A stretch of DNA of 64,000 bases from Flavobacterium sp. LMO8 (GTDB lineage Bacteria; Bacteroidota; Bacteroidia; Flavobacteriales; Flavobacteriaceae). The stretch spans positions 541,421-605,420 of the forward strand of contig NZ_WIBJ01000031.1 in NCBI RefSeq assembly GCF_009495755.1. The letters run 5' to 3'. The notes under the pieces are model-generated. The model ran no database searches. It was given only the letters and a program-made list of their open reading frames with translations, and was not told the DNA's origin. A program made the translations under genes and the position numbers. Shown piece after piece: positions 28,483-37,118 of this stretch (the first letter of the stretch is position 1; each line of letters starts with the position of its first letter).

Positions 28483-29529
28483 ATGATAGATTTTATAATC
28501 GTAGGAAATGGTTTAGCCGGAATTTCATTTGCAGAAATTGCTTTGCAAAACAATAAATCAATTTTTGTTTTTGATAACAATTCCCAACCTTCATCTCGAG
28601 TTGCAGGGGGATTGTATAATCCAGTAGTTTTAAAGCGTTTCAGTGAAGTTTGGAAAGCAAAGGAGCAAATCGATTTTGCTTTTCCTTTGTACCATAAAAT
28701 TCAAGCTAAATTAGATGTGGTTTTTGACTTTGAATTGCCAATACTTCGTAAATTATATTCTGTTGAAGAACAAAATAATTGGTTTCAAGCTGCTGATAAA
28801 CCAAATTTAGCGCCTTTTTTAGATTCCAAATTAGTTACAAATTCTTATGAAAGTATTGCATCTCCATTTCACTATGGAAAAGTAAATCACACTGGTTATT
28901 TAGAAATTTCAACTTTGATTGAAGCCTATTCTACTTATTTGAAATCACTTAATATTTTTTCTAATGAAGGTTTCAATTATGAAGAAATTGAATTTTTAGA
29001 TAATGGTCTCCAATATAAAAGCATACAAGCTAAACACATTATCTTTGCAGAGGGTTTTGGATTACACGCTAATCCTTATTTTGATAATTTACCATTAGAT
29101 GGTACAAAAGGGGAATTATTAATCATCAAAGCTCCTAATTTAGATTTGGATGTCGTAATAAAGTCAAGTGTTTTTATACTTCCTATTGGTAATGATTTGT
29201 ATAAAGTAGGAGCTACTTACGATTGGAAAGACAAAACAAATACTCCAACTGAAGAAGGAAAACAAGAGCTAATTGATAAACTTTCCGAATTAATTTCATG
29301 CGATTTTGAAATTGTACAACATTTTGCAGGTGTTCGTCCTACAGTTAAAGACAGAAGACCATTAGTAGGAACTCATCCAGTTCATTCTCAATTACATGTT
29401 TTAAATGGTTTAGGAACGCGTGGAGTAATGCTTGGACCTTATTTAGCCAATCAATTGTTTCAGCATATTGAGAACAATATTCCTTTGGAAAAAGAGATTG
29501 ATATAATAAGATGTTATAAAAAAAAGTAG
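28483..29529 (+). CDS. FAD-dependent oxidoreductase (DAO family)
   Basis: The 348-residue protein has an N-terminal dinucleotide-binding motif (IIVGNGLAG, glycines 8, 10 and 13), an Asp/Asn at the end of the second strand (FVFDNNSQPSSRVAGGLYNPV) and the C-terminal FAD-contact segment LNGLGTRGVMLGPYLA. This places it in the D-amino-acid/glycine oxidase superfamily. No signal peptide is present. The substrate is unknown, since this flavobacterial subgroup has no characterised member that I know of. It stands alone between the gldN terminator and a palindromic repeat. Confidence 0.85.
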   Translation: MIDFIIVGNGLAGISFAEIALQNNKSIFVFDNNSQPSSRVAGGLYNPVVLKRFSEVWKAKEQIDFAFPLYHKIQAKLDVVFDFELPILRKLYSVEEQNNWFQAADKPNLAPFLDSKLVTNSYESIASPFHYGKVNHTGYLEISTLIEAYSTYLKSLNIFSNEGFNYEEIEFLDNGLQYKSIQAKHIIFAEGFGLHANPYFDNLPLDGTKGELLIIKAPNLDLDVVIKSSVFILPIGNDLYKVGATYDWKDKTNTPTEEGKQELIDKLSELISCDFEIVQHFAGVRPTVKDRRPLVGTHPVHSQLHVLNGLGTRGVMLGPYLANQLFQHIENNIPLEKEIDIIRCYKKK

Positions 29530-29531
29530 TT

Positions 29532-29600
29532 TTGTCATGCTGAACTCGTTTCAGCATCTAACACAATAAAAAAGAAGCTGAAAATAATTCAGCTTGACAA
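29532..29600. repeat. Palindromic intergenic repeat between converging genes
   Basis: The outer arms TTGTCATGCTGAA (29532-29544) and TTCAGCTTGACAA (29588-29600) are complementary in 12 of 13 positions. Two small hairpins lie inside or at the edges: gctgaactcgtttcagc (about 29539-29555) and aagctgaaaataattcagctt (29575-29595). The GTCATGCTGAACT...TTCAGCATCT unit resembles a repeat found many times in Bacteroidota chromosomes. It may act as a two-way terminator for the genes on each side. Confidence 0.7.
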
Positions 29601-29609
29601 ATCAATATT

Positions 29610-30029
29610 CTATCTCAAAGTAGCTTTCTTTTCGCCTTTGTGTTGTTTCCAATCTTTGTCGTAACTCATAAACATATTGATCCATATGTTTCTTGATAAG
29701 CGCATGATTACGGGCATAAAAACTATTAACGTAATAATTATAGCTATAAAATTGTTTACCAAATTCTTTTCTCCAACAAAGAAATAGGTGATGATAAAAG
29801 CCGCTACGCCAAATGCAATTCCAAGAGCATAACTCACATACATAGCACCATAAAAAAAGGATGGTTCAATTTTATATTTGGTTCCACAATGGCTACAATT
29901 TTCGTGCATTTTGTATACATTGACAACATTATACGGATTTTTGTCTAAATACATGCTTTCTTCATTGCAAGTTGGACAACTTCCTGTTAAAATACTATTT
30001 AATTTGGATCCTTTTTTTAACATTTGCAA
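29610..30029 (-). CDS. DUF983 zinc-ribbon membrane protein
   Basis: The 139-residue protein has an N-terminal four-Cys zinc ribbon (CPTC near residue 18 and CSHCGT near 45) and two membrane helices (about 60-84 and 92-112). This is the DUF983 layout. The function is unknown; homologues often sit near cytochrome oxidase genes, but not here. The start is either ATG 30029 or ATG 30023 (MLKKGSKL). The promoter -7 box at 30041-30048 allows both but leaves a very short leader. Confidence 0.85.
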   Translation of the reverse strand: MQMLKKGSKLNSILTGSCPTCNEESMYLDKNPYNVVNVYKMHENCSHCGTKYKIEPSFFYGAMYVSYALGIAFGVAAFIITYFFVGEKNLVNNFIAIIITLIVFMPVIMRLSRNIWINMFMSYDKDWKQHKGEKKATLR

Positions 30030-30040
30030 AATAATTTACA

Positions 30041-30048
30041 CAAAGGTA
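30041..30048 (-). promoter_or_regulatory. -7 element (TACCTTTG) for the DUF983 gene
   Basis: The minus strand reads TACCTTTG, an exact TAnnTTTG match, directly upstream of the DUF983 start. The nearest TTG is about 25 bases further upstream, a little long. Confidence 0.5.
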
Positions 30049-30167
30049 CAATAACATATAATTTCTTGTGTAACAATTATTACAAATATCAATTTGTTTA
30101 CTGAATTTTGAGTTTAATTGAAAGTAACTCTTAAACTCATAAACAGTTAAACTTATAAACTTTTCAA

Positions 30168-32084
30168 ATGTTAAACATACATAATTTATCGGTTTCATTT
30201 GGTGGAACCTATCTTTTTGAAGAAGTAACTTTTAGATTGGGTTCTGGAGATAGAGTAGGACTTGTCGGAAAAAATGGTGCTGGAAAATCAACCATGTTGA
30301 AAATTTTAGCGAAAGATTTTGCTCCAGATTCTGGTCAAATTGCTACAGAGAAGGAAGTGAAAATGGGATTTCTTCGTCAGGATATCGATTTTGTAAAAGG
30401 AAGAACCGTTTTGGAAGAAGCATACCAAGCTTTTGAAGAAATTAAACGTGCCGAATTCCGAATCGATGAAATCAATCACCAATTAGTTACTCGTACCGAT
30501 TATGAAAGTCAAGAATATTCTGATTTGATTGAAGAATTGAGCGATGTAACACATCATTATGAAGTTCTTGGAGGTTACAATTATGTAGGTGATACGGAGA
30601 AAATTCTGTTAGGTCTTGGATTTAAAAGAGAAGATTTTGACAATCAAACCGATACTTTTTCGGGTGGTTGGAGAATGCGTATTGAATTAGCGAAGTTATT
30701 ATTGCAATCAAATGATATTTTACTTTTAGATGAGCCTACGAATCACTTGGATATTGAAAGTATCATTTGGTTAGAAGGTTTTTTACGAAATTTCCCAGGC
30801 GTAGTTGTAATTGTTTCGCACGATAAAATGTTTTTGGATAATGTAACGAATCGTACCATTGAAATTTCATTAGGTAAAGCATATGATTTCAACAAACCGT
30901 ATTCTGAATATTTAGTGTTACGTCAGGAAATTCGCGAAAAGCAATTGGCAACGCAAAAAAATCAAGCCAAGAAAATTGAAGAAACCGAAAAGTTAATTGA
31001 AAAGTTCCGTGCGAAAGCATCAAAAGCTTCGATGGCGCAATCGTTGATTAAAAAATTAGATAAAGTAGAACGAATTGAAGTCGATGAAGACGACAATTCT
31101 GTAATGAATATCTCGTTTCCAGTTTCACAAACACCTGGAAGAGTTGTTGTTGAAGCCGAACATGTTACCAAAGCCTATGGTGATAAAACCATTTTAAAAG
31201 ATATTTCACTTTTAGTAGAACGTGGAAGTAAAGTGGCTTTCGTGGGTCAAAATGGTCAAGGAAAATCAACGTTTATGAAAGCTATTGTAAACGAATTTGA
31301 GTACGAAGGTTCTATTAAATTAGGTCATAACGTGCAATTGGGCTATTTTGCTCAAAATCAAGCGGAATATTTAGATGGCGAAATCACGCTGTTACAAACC
31401 ATGGAAGACGCTGCAACAGATACGAATCGTTCTAAAGTTCGCGATATGTTGGGTTCTTTTTTATTCCGTGGCGATGATGTAGAGAAAAAAGTAAAAGTAC
31501 TTTCAGGTGGTGAACGAAATCGCTTGGCACTTTGTAAATTGCTTTTGCAACCTATTAACGTCTTGGTTATGGACGAACCAACGAATCACTTGGATATTAA
31601 GTCTAAAAACGTTTTGAAAGCCGCTTTAAAGCAGTTTGAAGGAACTTTGTTGTTGGTATCTCACGACCGTGATTTCTTGCAAGGCATGTCAAATATTGTG
31701 TACGAATTTAAAGATCAGAAAATCAGAGAATATTTAGGCGATATCAATTTCTTCTTAGAGCAAAAAAATGCCATGAATATGCGCGAAATTGAAAAGAAAG
31801 AGGTGGTTTCAAATACAAATACGAATAAAGTAGTCAAAAATATTTCTTACGAAGACCAAAAGAAAGCCAAGTCTTTACAAAACCGATTAAGCAAAATTGA
31901 AAGTCAAATTCAGCAATTAGAAAAAGACATTCAGCACGACGATAAAGCATTGGCTTCAAATTATGACAAACATATTGAAGATGCTACTTTTTTTGCAGCT
32001 TACGAAAAAAAGAAAAAAGAGTTGGAACAATTATTAGAAGATTGGGAAAACGTGCAGTTAGAAATTGAAGAGTTGAATAGTTAG
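30168..32084 (+). CDS. ABC-F family ATPase (ribosome-associated type)
   Basis: The 638-residue soluble protein has two ABC domains: Walker A GKNGAGKS (residues 34-41) and GQNGQGKS (about 363), signatures SGGWRMRI and SGGERNRL, and Walker B LLLDEPTNHLD and LVMDEPTNHLD. The domains are joined by the ABC-F linker (about 240-310, Lys/Glu-rich helices). A C-terminal coiled coil (about 560-635) follows, as in Uup. There are no membrane helices. ABC-F proteins act on the ribosome during elongation or rescue, and some give antibiotic resistance. The Uup-like C-terminus favours a housekeeping role. It converges with the GSCFA gene, with only 4 bases between the stop codons. Confidence 0.92.
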   Translation: MLNIHNLSVSFGGTYLFEEVTFRLGSGDRVGLVGKNGAGKSTMLKILAKDFAPDSGQIATEKEVKMGFLRQDIDFVKGRTVLEEAYQAFEEIKRAEFRIDEINHQLVTRTDYESQEYSDLIEELSDVTHHYEVLGGYNYVGDTEKILLGLGFKREDFDNQTDTFSGGWRMRIELAKLLLQSNDILLLDEPTNHLDIESIIWLEGFLRNFPGVVVIVSHDKMFLDNVTNRTIEISLGKAYDFNKPYSEYLVLRQEIREKQLATQKNQAKKIEETEKLIEKFRAKASKASMAQSLIKKLDKVERIEVDEDDNSVMNISFPVSQTPGRVVVEAEHVTKAYGDKTILKDISLLVERGSKVAFVGQNGQGKSTFMKAIVNEFEYEGSIKLGHNVQLGYFAQNQAEYLDGEITLLQTMEDAATDTNRSKVRDMLGSFLFRGDDVEKKVKVLSGGERNRLALCKLLLQPINVLVMDEPTNHLDIKSKNVLKAALKQFEGTLLLVSHDRDFLQGMSNIVYEFKDQKIREYLGDINFFLEQKNAMNMREIEKKEVVSNTNTNKVVKNISYEDQKKAKSLQNRLSKIESQIQQLEKDIQHDDKALASNYDKHIEDATFFAAYEKKKKELEQLLEDWENVQLEIEELNS

Positions 32085-32088
32085 TTTT

Positions 32089-33081
32089 TTAACTTTCAAA
32101 AGATATAAATGGCAACTTTTTTTGAATAGTTGTCATTTTTGTTTTTAAATCTGCTATAAACTTTTGATGACTTTCAGTATTCTTATTAAACGGACGATGT
32201 TTTAACCCTTTTTGAATCGTACAAATTTCATTCATCAAACCAAATTCTGTTTCCGAAATATTATTTTCAAAAAATTTAATCCATATATAATCTATAGCTG
32301 TTTGATTAGGATGTAACATGTCTTCAGCATAAAAACGATAATCGCGCAATTCGTCCATCATGATTTCATAAGCAGGGAAATAGATATTATTCTGAGTTGT
32401 CAGTTCGAGCGAAGTCGAGAATTTTTGATTTAATACCGAATGAATTGCAGCAATTAAATGTGATTTGCTCAGTGTATTTTCAATAAAACCATCTTTAATA
32501 TGACGAACAGGGGAAACCGTAAAAATAAATTTGCAATTTGGGTTAACCGATTGTACAAAAGAAATAATGCTTTCTATACTTTCTTCAATCTGTTGAATAG
32601 AAAGTAATTCTTTTGTAAACTGCTTTTGAGGCACTTTATGACAATTAGCAACAATACCATTTTTGTCAGCCTGAGCTTGTCGAAGTCGATACACCCACGA
32701 AGTCCCTAATGTGATAACGATGTGTGTTGAATCGTTTAATTGTTGATGTGTTGAGTTGATTAATTCGTTTAAAGAATTTAGAAAAGTGTTTTTATCCGAA
32801 TTTGATAATGCAGAATGTACATCAAAACAATGCCATAACTCGTTATGAAAAAAAATATCGTTTTCGGTAAATTGTCTATTTTCAACACAACAACGAATTA
32901 ATTTTTCTAACGAAACCGGATTGAAAATAATACCAAACGGATTTACAGCTGTCTGAAATTTAAAATACTCAAATTTTTCACCCATATTCTCCGCAAAACA
33001 GGAACCCAATAATATGATTTTCGAATCATAATCGATTGGAAAGCTGCTTTTTTGAATGGGTATTTTGATAGTGAATTGCAA
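32089..33081 (-). CDS. GSCFA-domain protein (SGNH-hydrolase-like), gene invaded by repeats
   Basis: The 330-residue protein shows the eponymous GSCFA motif (residues 26-30, LLGSCFAENMG), then TLGTSWVYR (about 124-132), SPVRH (about 188) and DMLHPNQTA (about 263). These are the blocks of an SGNH-type esterase/acyltransferase fold, with Ser27 as likely nucleophile and the late D..H pair. The substrate is unknown. Two short peptides, RLRQAQADKN (about 132-141) and FSTSLELTT (about 217-226), are encoded by sequences that look like dispersed genome repeats read in frame, probably sitting in surface loops. No signal peptide is visible. Confidence 0.85.
   Translation of the reverse strand: MQFTIKIPIQKSSFPIDYDSKIILLGSCFAENMGEKFEYFKFQTAVNPFGIIFNPVSLEKLIRCCVENRQFTENDIFFHNELWHCFDVHSALSNSDKNTFLNSLNELINSTHQQLNDSTHIVITLGTSWVYRLRQAQADKNGIVANCHKVPQKQFTKELLSIQQIEESIESIISFVQSVNPNCKFIFTVSPVRHIKDGFIENTLSKSHLIAAIHSVLNQKFSTSLELTTQNNIYFPAYEIMMDELRDYRFYAEDMLHPNQTAIDYIWIKFFENNISETEFGLMNEICTIQKGLKHRPFNKNTESHQKFIADLKTKMTTIQKKLPFISFES
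32399..32428. repeat. Dispersed repeat inside the GSCFA coding sequence (copy 1)
   Basis: The plus strand reads TGTCAGTTCGAGCGAAGTCG followed by AGAATTTT. This resembles the TTCGAG...GTCGAGAA repeats scattered in flavobacterial intergenic DNA. Read on the gene strand it stays open and adds about nine residues. Confidence 0.6.
32662..32694. repeat. Dispersed repeat inside the GSCFA coding sequence (copy 2)
   Basis: The plus strand reads GTCAGCCTGAGCTTGTCGAA then GTCGATAC, the familiar CAGCCTGAGCTTGTCGAAG repeat of Bacteroidota. On the gene strand it encodes RLRQAQAD without breaking the frame. Confidence 0.65.
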
Positions 33082-33100
33082 ATCATTTAGGTTTAGACCT

Positions 33101-33108
33101 CAAATTTA
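33101..33108 (-). promoter_or_regulatory. -7 element (TAAATTTG) for the GSCFA gene
   Basis: The minus strand reads TAAATTTG, an exact TAnnTTTG match, about 20 bases before the GSCFA start. A well-placed TTG is not seen. Confidence 0.45.
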
Positions 33109-33163
33109 AACTACTTTTTACAAAAAAACGAGTATTTTTACTTAGGATTTAATTCGCTAAAAA

Positions 33164-33541
33164 ATGATTGAAAAAGAATACATAGAACCTAATGAAGGTT
33201 TCTCTCAAACCGTTGTTGTAAAAACCGGAAATTTCAAAACACTTTACATTTCTGGACAAATAGGTGATGGTGCAAATTTAGAAGCACAAACCATTGCCAC
33301 ATTTCAAAATTTAGAAAAGCAACTGACTAATTGCAATGCTACTTTTAAAGATGTAGTAAAAATGAATACCTACATCGTAAATTTTAATCCTGAGATGGAT
33401 TTACCTATTTTCAGAAAAATCAGAAAAGAATTTTTAGGAAATGAAAATTATCCAGCAAGTACTTTAGTAGGTGTAGAAAGTTTAGGAAGAAAAGAATGGT
33501 TAATAGAAATTGAAGCGATTGCGGTGAGTAATAAAAAGTGA
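33164..33541 (+). CDS. RidA-like (YjgF/YER057c) protein lacking the deaminase arginine
   Basis: The 125-residue protein has the chorismate-mutase-like trimeric Rid fold: LYISGQIG (about residues 27-34), FQNLEKQLTNCNATFKDVVKMNTYI and the C-terminal EIEAIAV. In true RidA, an Arg (R105 of the enteric enzyme, in PARS) fixes the imine acid substrate. Here the matching position reads PASTLVG with no Arg, so 2-iminobutanoate deaminase activity is doubtful. It belongs to one of the Rid subgroups of unknown substrate. It is a single gene, followed by a bidirectional terminator. Confidence 0.88.
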   Translation: MIEKEYIEPNEGFSQTVVVKTGNFKTLYISGQIGDGANLEAQTIATFQNLEKQLTNCNATFKDVVKMNTYIVNFNPEMDLPIFRKIRKEFLGNENYPASTLVGVESLGRKEWLIEIEAIAVSNKK

Positions 33542-33550
33542 TTTAAAGTA

Positions 33551-33586
33551 AAAAACCTCCTAGAAGTTGAACTCTCAGAGGTTTTT
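33551..33586. terminator. Bidirectional terminator between converging genes
   Basis: The stem aaaaacctc (33551-33559) pairs with gaggttttt (33578-33586). The 18-base loop includes a weaker inner hairpin. There is an A-run on the left and T-run on the right. Confidence 0.75.
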
Positions 33587-33590
33587 CATT

Positions 33591-34178
33591 TTATTTATAA
33601 ATTCTTTTTAATTGAATGGCTAAATTTTTGGCCAATCTTTCAAATGCTCCAACAACTCTATCAGATTCATTCGGTACAACGACTACATTTTTTTCGAAAC
33701 CAATTACTTTGTCAAAATGAACAACTAATAGTTTTTTTGAATTAATGGTATCAACAAAGTCAATTGTTGCAGATAATTTAGCTGGTTCAATGGCATAACC
33801 TGGATAAATCCAAGTTAAGTTGACTTTCATTAAATAGGGTGAATCATCGACAATTTTGCATTCCCCTTTTTTGAAATACGTATTAAAAAAAGAGATAAAT
33901 GCTGGATTATAATATTTCTCTCTGTATGAAAACCAATTTTTTCTGAAATTTTCTGCTTTTTCAGGATTAGCTTTTCTTTTTTCCATTTTCTCTTTTAGAA
34001 AATCTTCTTCTGAATCAAAACCGTGAACTTGAATTTTTGCGTAGTTAAATTCAACTTTAAATGAATTATTTGTACTTAAATTCTCAAATTTTCCTTCAAG
34101 TATTTTATACCTCTGAGAATAACACATCGTAGTAAAAAAGACAGTTACAAAAAGAAATAAATTTAGTTTTTTAAACAT
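33591..34178 (-). CDS. Secreted protein of unknown function
   Basis: The 195-residue protein has a signal peptide (about residues 1-21, FFTTMCYSQ). The mature part alternates strands and charged helices (EKMEKRKANPEKAENFRKNWFSY around 63-87) and ends VERLAKNLAIQLKRIYK-like (FERLAKNLAIQLKRIYK). The pattern KCEIVDDSPYLMKVNLTWIYPG-type strand followed by a C-terminal helix resembles small periplasmic or outer-membrane-associated proteins of Bacteroidota, but I recognise no domain. It lies 40 bases downstream of alaS on the same strand with no evident terminator between, so some read-through is possible. Confidence 0.65.
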   Translation of the reverse strand: MFKKLNLFLFVTVFFTTMCYSQRYKILEGKFENLSTNNSFKVEFNYAKIQVHGFDSEEDFLKEKMEKRKANPEKAENFRKNWFSYREKYYNPAFISFFNTYFKKGECKIVDDSPYLMKVNLTWIYPGYAIEPAKLSATIDFVDTINSKKLLVVHFDKVIGFEKNVVVVPNESDRVVGAFERLAKNLAIQLKRIYK

Positions 34179-34218
34179 TTTTTTGTTTTTAATATCCTTA
34201 AAAAAAAATAATTTATTT

Positions 34219-36855
34219 TTACTTCATAAAATCAACAACTTTCTCAATCGCTTCTTTAATTCCAACAACATTTTTCCCTTTTCCTGAAGCAAAGAAAGGT
34301 TGTCCACCACCATTTCCGTCGATTAGTTTTCCTAATTCTCTGATGATATTTCCAGCGTTTAATCCTTTTTCGGCAACTAGTTCTTTTGAAATGTAGCAAT
34401 GAATATTTGGCGCATTATCTTCAATAGAAGCTAAGAATACAAACGTATTTGGTTTTGAAGTTCCAATAGCTTGCGCTAAATCTTTAGTCGAACTCATAGA
34501 TAAATCTACTTGTTTTGCTAAAAATTGGATTCCGTTGATTTCTTGGAAATCGGCAACTAACGTATTTTTTAATCCTTCGATTTTTTCTTTTACTAATTGC
34601 TCTAATTGTTTTTTCAATTTCGCATTATCATCTTGTAATGAAGCAACTGATTTTAAAACATCTTGCGGGTTTTTCAATACTTCTTTGATTTCTGCTAACG
34701 TATTCTCTTGCGAAGTATAAAAATCTTTCACAGCATCACCAGTAATTGCTTCAATACGACGAATTCCAGCCGCAACAGCACCTTCAGAAATAATTTTGAA
34801 ATGCCAAATGTCAGCCGTGTTTTTCACGTGAATTCCACCACATAACTCTTTACTGTCTCCAAATTCAATCATACGAACTGAATCACCATATTTTTCACCA
34901 AACAAAGCCATTGCACCTTTATTTAATGCTTCTGTGATTGGAATATTTCTATGTTCTACTAATTGTAATTGTGCTTCGATTTGTTGATTCACACTTGCTT
35001 CAACTTGACGTAATTCTTCGTCTGAAACTTTAGAAAAATGCGAGAAGTCGAAACGTAAATAATTTGGATTTACTAACGAACCTTTTTGTTCCACATGCGT
35101 TCCTAAAATGCTTCTCAAAGCCAAATGCATCAAATGCGTAGCCGAGTGATTTTTAGAAGTAGAAGTTCTTAAATCAGTGTTTACTTTGGCAACAAAGCCA
35201 GCTTCAATATTTTCTGGAAGTTGTTTTGCGAAATGTAATATTAAATTATTTTCTTTTTTCGTGTCAATAATTTCAATGGTTTCATTTGCCGAAACTATTG
35301 TTCCTTTATCCCCAACTTGTCCACCACCTTCAGGGTAAAAAGGTGTATTATCTAAAACAATTTGGTATAAAACACCATCTTTTTTAGAATCTACTTTTCG
35401 AATACGTGTAATTTTTACTTCGTTTTCGGTTTTATCATAACCCACAAACGTTTCCACATTTCCTGGAATTAAAACATTCCAATCTTCAGTAGAAACTTCA
35501 GAAGCTGCACGAGAACGCGCTTTTTGTTCTTGCATCGCCACATTGAAACCAGCTTCATCTAAATCGTATCCTTTTTCACGAAGAATTAAAGCTGTTAAGT
35601 CAATTGGAAAACCAAAAGTATCATACAATTCAAATGCTTTTGCGCCAGAAACTTCTTTTCCAGTGGTTTCTGCCATTACGTTTTCTAATAATTGTAATCC
35701 TTGTTCTAAAGTTCTTAAGAAAGACGCTTCTTCTTCACGAATTACATTGGTAACTAATTGTTGTTGCGATTTAATTTCTGGGAAAAATTCACCCATTTGA
35801 TTCGCTAAAACCTCCACCAATTTATTAATGAATGGTTCTTTTGTTCCTAAAAACGTAAATCCGTAACGAATCGCACGACGTAAAATTCTACGAATTACAT
35901 AACCAGCACCAGTGTTCGATGGTAATTGCCCATCAGCAATTGCAAATGCTACTGCACGAACGTGATCAACAATTACACGAATCGCAATGTTGGTTTTGTT
36001 TTGTTCTTCCGAAATGTTTTTAACTTCGTTTGAAGTGTATTTTAATCCTGTAATTTGTTCTATTTTTTCAATAAGCGGTGTAAAAACATCGGTATCATAG
36101 TTTGATGTTTTTCCTTGTAATGCCATACACAAACGCTCAAATCCCATTCCGGTATCAACGTGTTGTGCTGGTAATTTTTCTAACGAACCATCAGCTTTAC
36201 GGTTGAATTCCATGAATACGTTGTTCCAAATTTCCACTACTTGTGGATGGTCGTTATTCACTAAACTTTTTCCAGAAACTAAGGCTTTTTCTGCTTCCGT
36301 ACGTAAATCAACGTGGATTTCAGAACAAGGTCCACATGGTCCTTGGTCGCCCATTTCCCAGAAATTATCTTTTTTGTTTCCTAAAATTATGCGGTCTTCA
36401 CTAATTAATTCCTTCCAAATATCCCATGCTTCTTGATCAAATGGAACATTTTCATCTGGATTTCCTTCAAAAACAGAAACGTATAAATTTTCTTTTGGAA
36501 TTTTATAAACTTCCGTTAATAATTGCCAAGCCCAATTAATTGCTTCTCTTTTGAAATAATCACCAAAAGACCAGTTACCTAACATTTCGAACATGGTGTG
36601 ATGATAAGTATCAAAACCTACATCTTCTAAATCATTATGCTTTCCTGAAACACGAAGACATTTTTGCGTATCGGCTATTCTTGGGCTTTTTGGAGTTCCA
36701 TTGCCTAAGAAATATTCTTTGAATTGGGCCATTCCCGAGTTGTTAAACATCAAGGTTGGGTCGTCTTTTAAAACGATTGGCGCAGAAGGAACAATTAAGT
36801 GTCCATTAGATTCGAAGAATTGTAAAAACTGTTTACGAATGTCTTGTGATTTCAT
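34219..36855 (-). CDS. alaS: Alanine-tRNA ligase
   Basis: The 878-residue full-length class II synthetase has the aminoacylation domain at residues 1-460 (start [19 protein letters not shown], motif-2 region [14 protein letters not shown]). The editing domain carries its zinc site HSATHLMH (about 569-576) with CGGIH (about 670-674), and the C-Ala domain is rich in Gly near the end ([17 protein letters not shown]). It charges tRNA-Ala and hydrolyses mischarged Ser/Gly-tRNA. It is divergent from the M23 peptidase gene across a 263-base spacer. Confidence 0.97.
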   Translation of the reverse strand: MKSQDIRKQFLQFFESNGHLIVPSAPIVLKDDPTLMFNNSGMAQFKEYFLGNGTPKSPRIADTQKCLRVSGKHNDLEDVGFDTYHHTMFEMLGNWSFGDYFKREAINWAWQLLTEVYKIPKENLYVSVFEGNPDENVPFDQEAWDIWKELISEDRIILGNKKDNFWEMGDQGPCGPCSEIHVDLRTEAEKALVSGKSLVNNDHPQVVEIWNNVFMEFNRKADGSLEKLPAQHVDTGMGFERLCMALQGKTSNYDTDVFTPLIEKIEQITGLKYTSNEVKNISEEQNKTNIAIRVIVDHVRAVAFAIADGQLPSNTGAGYVIRRILRRAIRYGFTFLGTKEPFINKLVEVLANQMGEFFPEIKSQQQLVTNVIREEEASFLRTLEQGLQLLENVMAETTGKEVSGAKAFELYDTFGFPIDLTALILREKGYDLDEAGFNVAMQEQKARSRAASEVSTEDWNVLIPGNVETFVGYDKTENEVKITRIRKVDSKKDGVLYQIVLDNTPFYPEGGGQVGDKGTIVSANETIEIIDTKKENNLILHFAKQLPENIEAGFVAKVNTDLRTSTSKNHSATHLMHLALRSILGTHVEQKGSLVNPNYLRFDFSHFSKVSDEELRQVEASVNQQIEAQLQLVEHRNIPITEALNKGAMALFGEKYGDSVRMIEFGDSKELCGGIHVKNTADIWHFKIISEGAVAAGIRRIEAITGDAVKDFYTSQENTLAEIKEVLKNPQDVLKSVASLQDDNAKLKKQLEQLVKEKIEGLKNTLVADFQEINGIQFLAKQVDLSMSSTKDLAQAIGTSKPNTFVFLASIEDNAPNIHCYISKELVAEKGLNAGNIIRELGKLIDGNGGGQPFFASGKGKNVVGIKEAIEKVVDFMK

Positions 36856-37118
36856 ATATATAATATATTTTTTATCGGTATTATATGGTATCGCTTTTTT
36901 TAGCTGTTTTGTTGCACAAACTATTTATTGTTGCGATTTCATTATCAATTATTTAGTTCTGATTTTAATTATTGATTTTGGTAGGAATTTGGGATTAGAT
37001 TTTTGAAAAATATCCCAACTAAAAAATAAAATAGCTTTAGAATGAAACATTTCTTAAATTTGTTCGTATAACCTATGTCAATCAATAAATTTGGCACAAA
37101 AATAGTATATTTTCATAT
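36856..37118. other. Divergent promoter region between alaS and the M23 peptidase gene
   Basis: The 263 bases are AT-rich and have no gene that I can support. The plus strand has TAAATTTG at 37055-37062, a good -7 element for the M23 gene. A TTGGCACA is seen at 37091, too close to the start codon for a normal sigma-54 promoter. I find no convincing box for alaS and no tRNA-like or T-box-like structure. Confidence 0.5.
37055..37062 (+). promoter_or_regulatory. -7 element (TAAATTTG) for the M23 peptidase gene
   Basis: An exact TAnnTTTG match with a predicted leader of about 50 bases. The -33 TTG is not clear. Confidence 0.45.

Noticed and set aside
29345-29557. Minus-strand frame beginning MLKRVQHDK
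   Set aside because: This peptide is the translation of the palindromic repeat at 29532 and then runs antisense to the oxidoreductase gene.
37091-37105. TTGGCACA in front of the M23 peptidase gene, resembling a sigma-54 -24 box
   Set aside because: The matching -12 sequence is TAGT, without GC, and the implied transcript start would fall within two bases of the start codon. A TAnnTTTG box at 37055 explains expression better.
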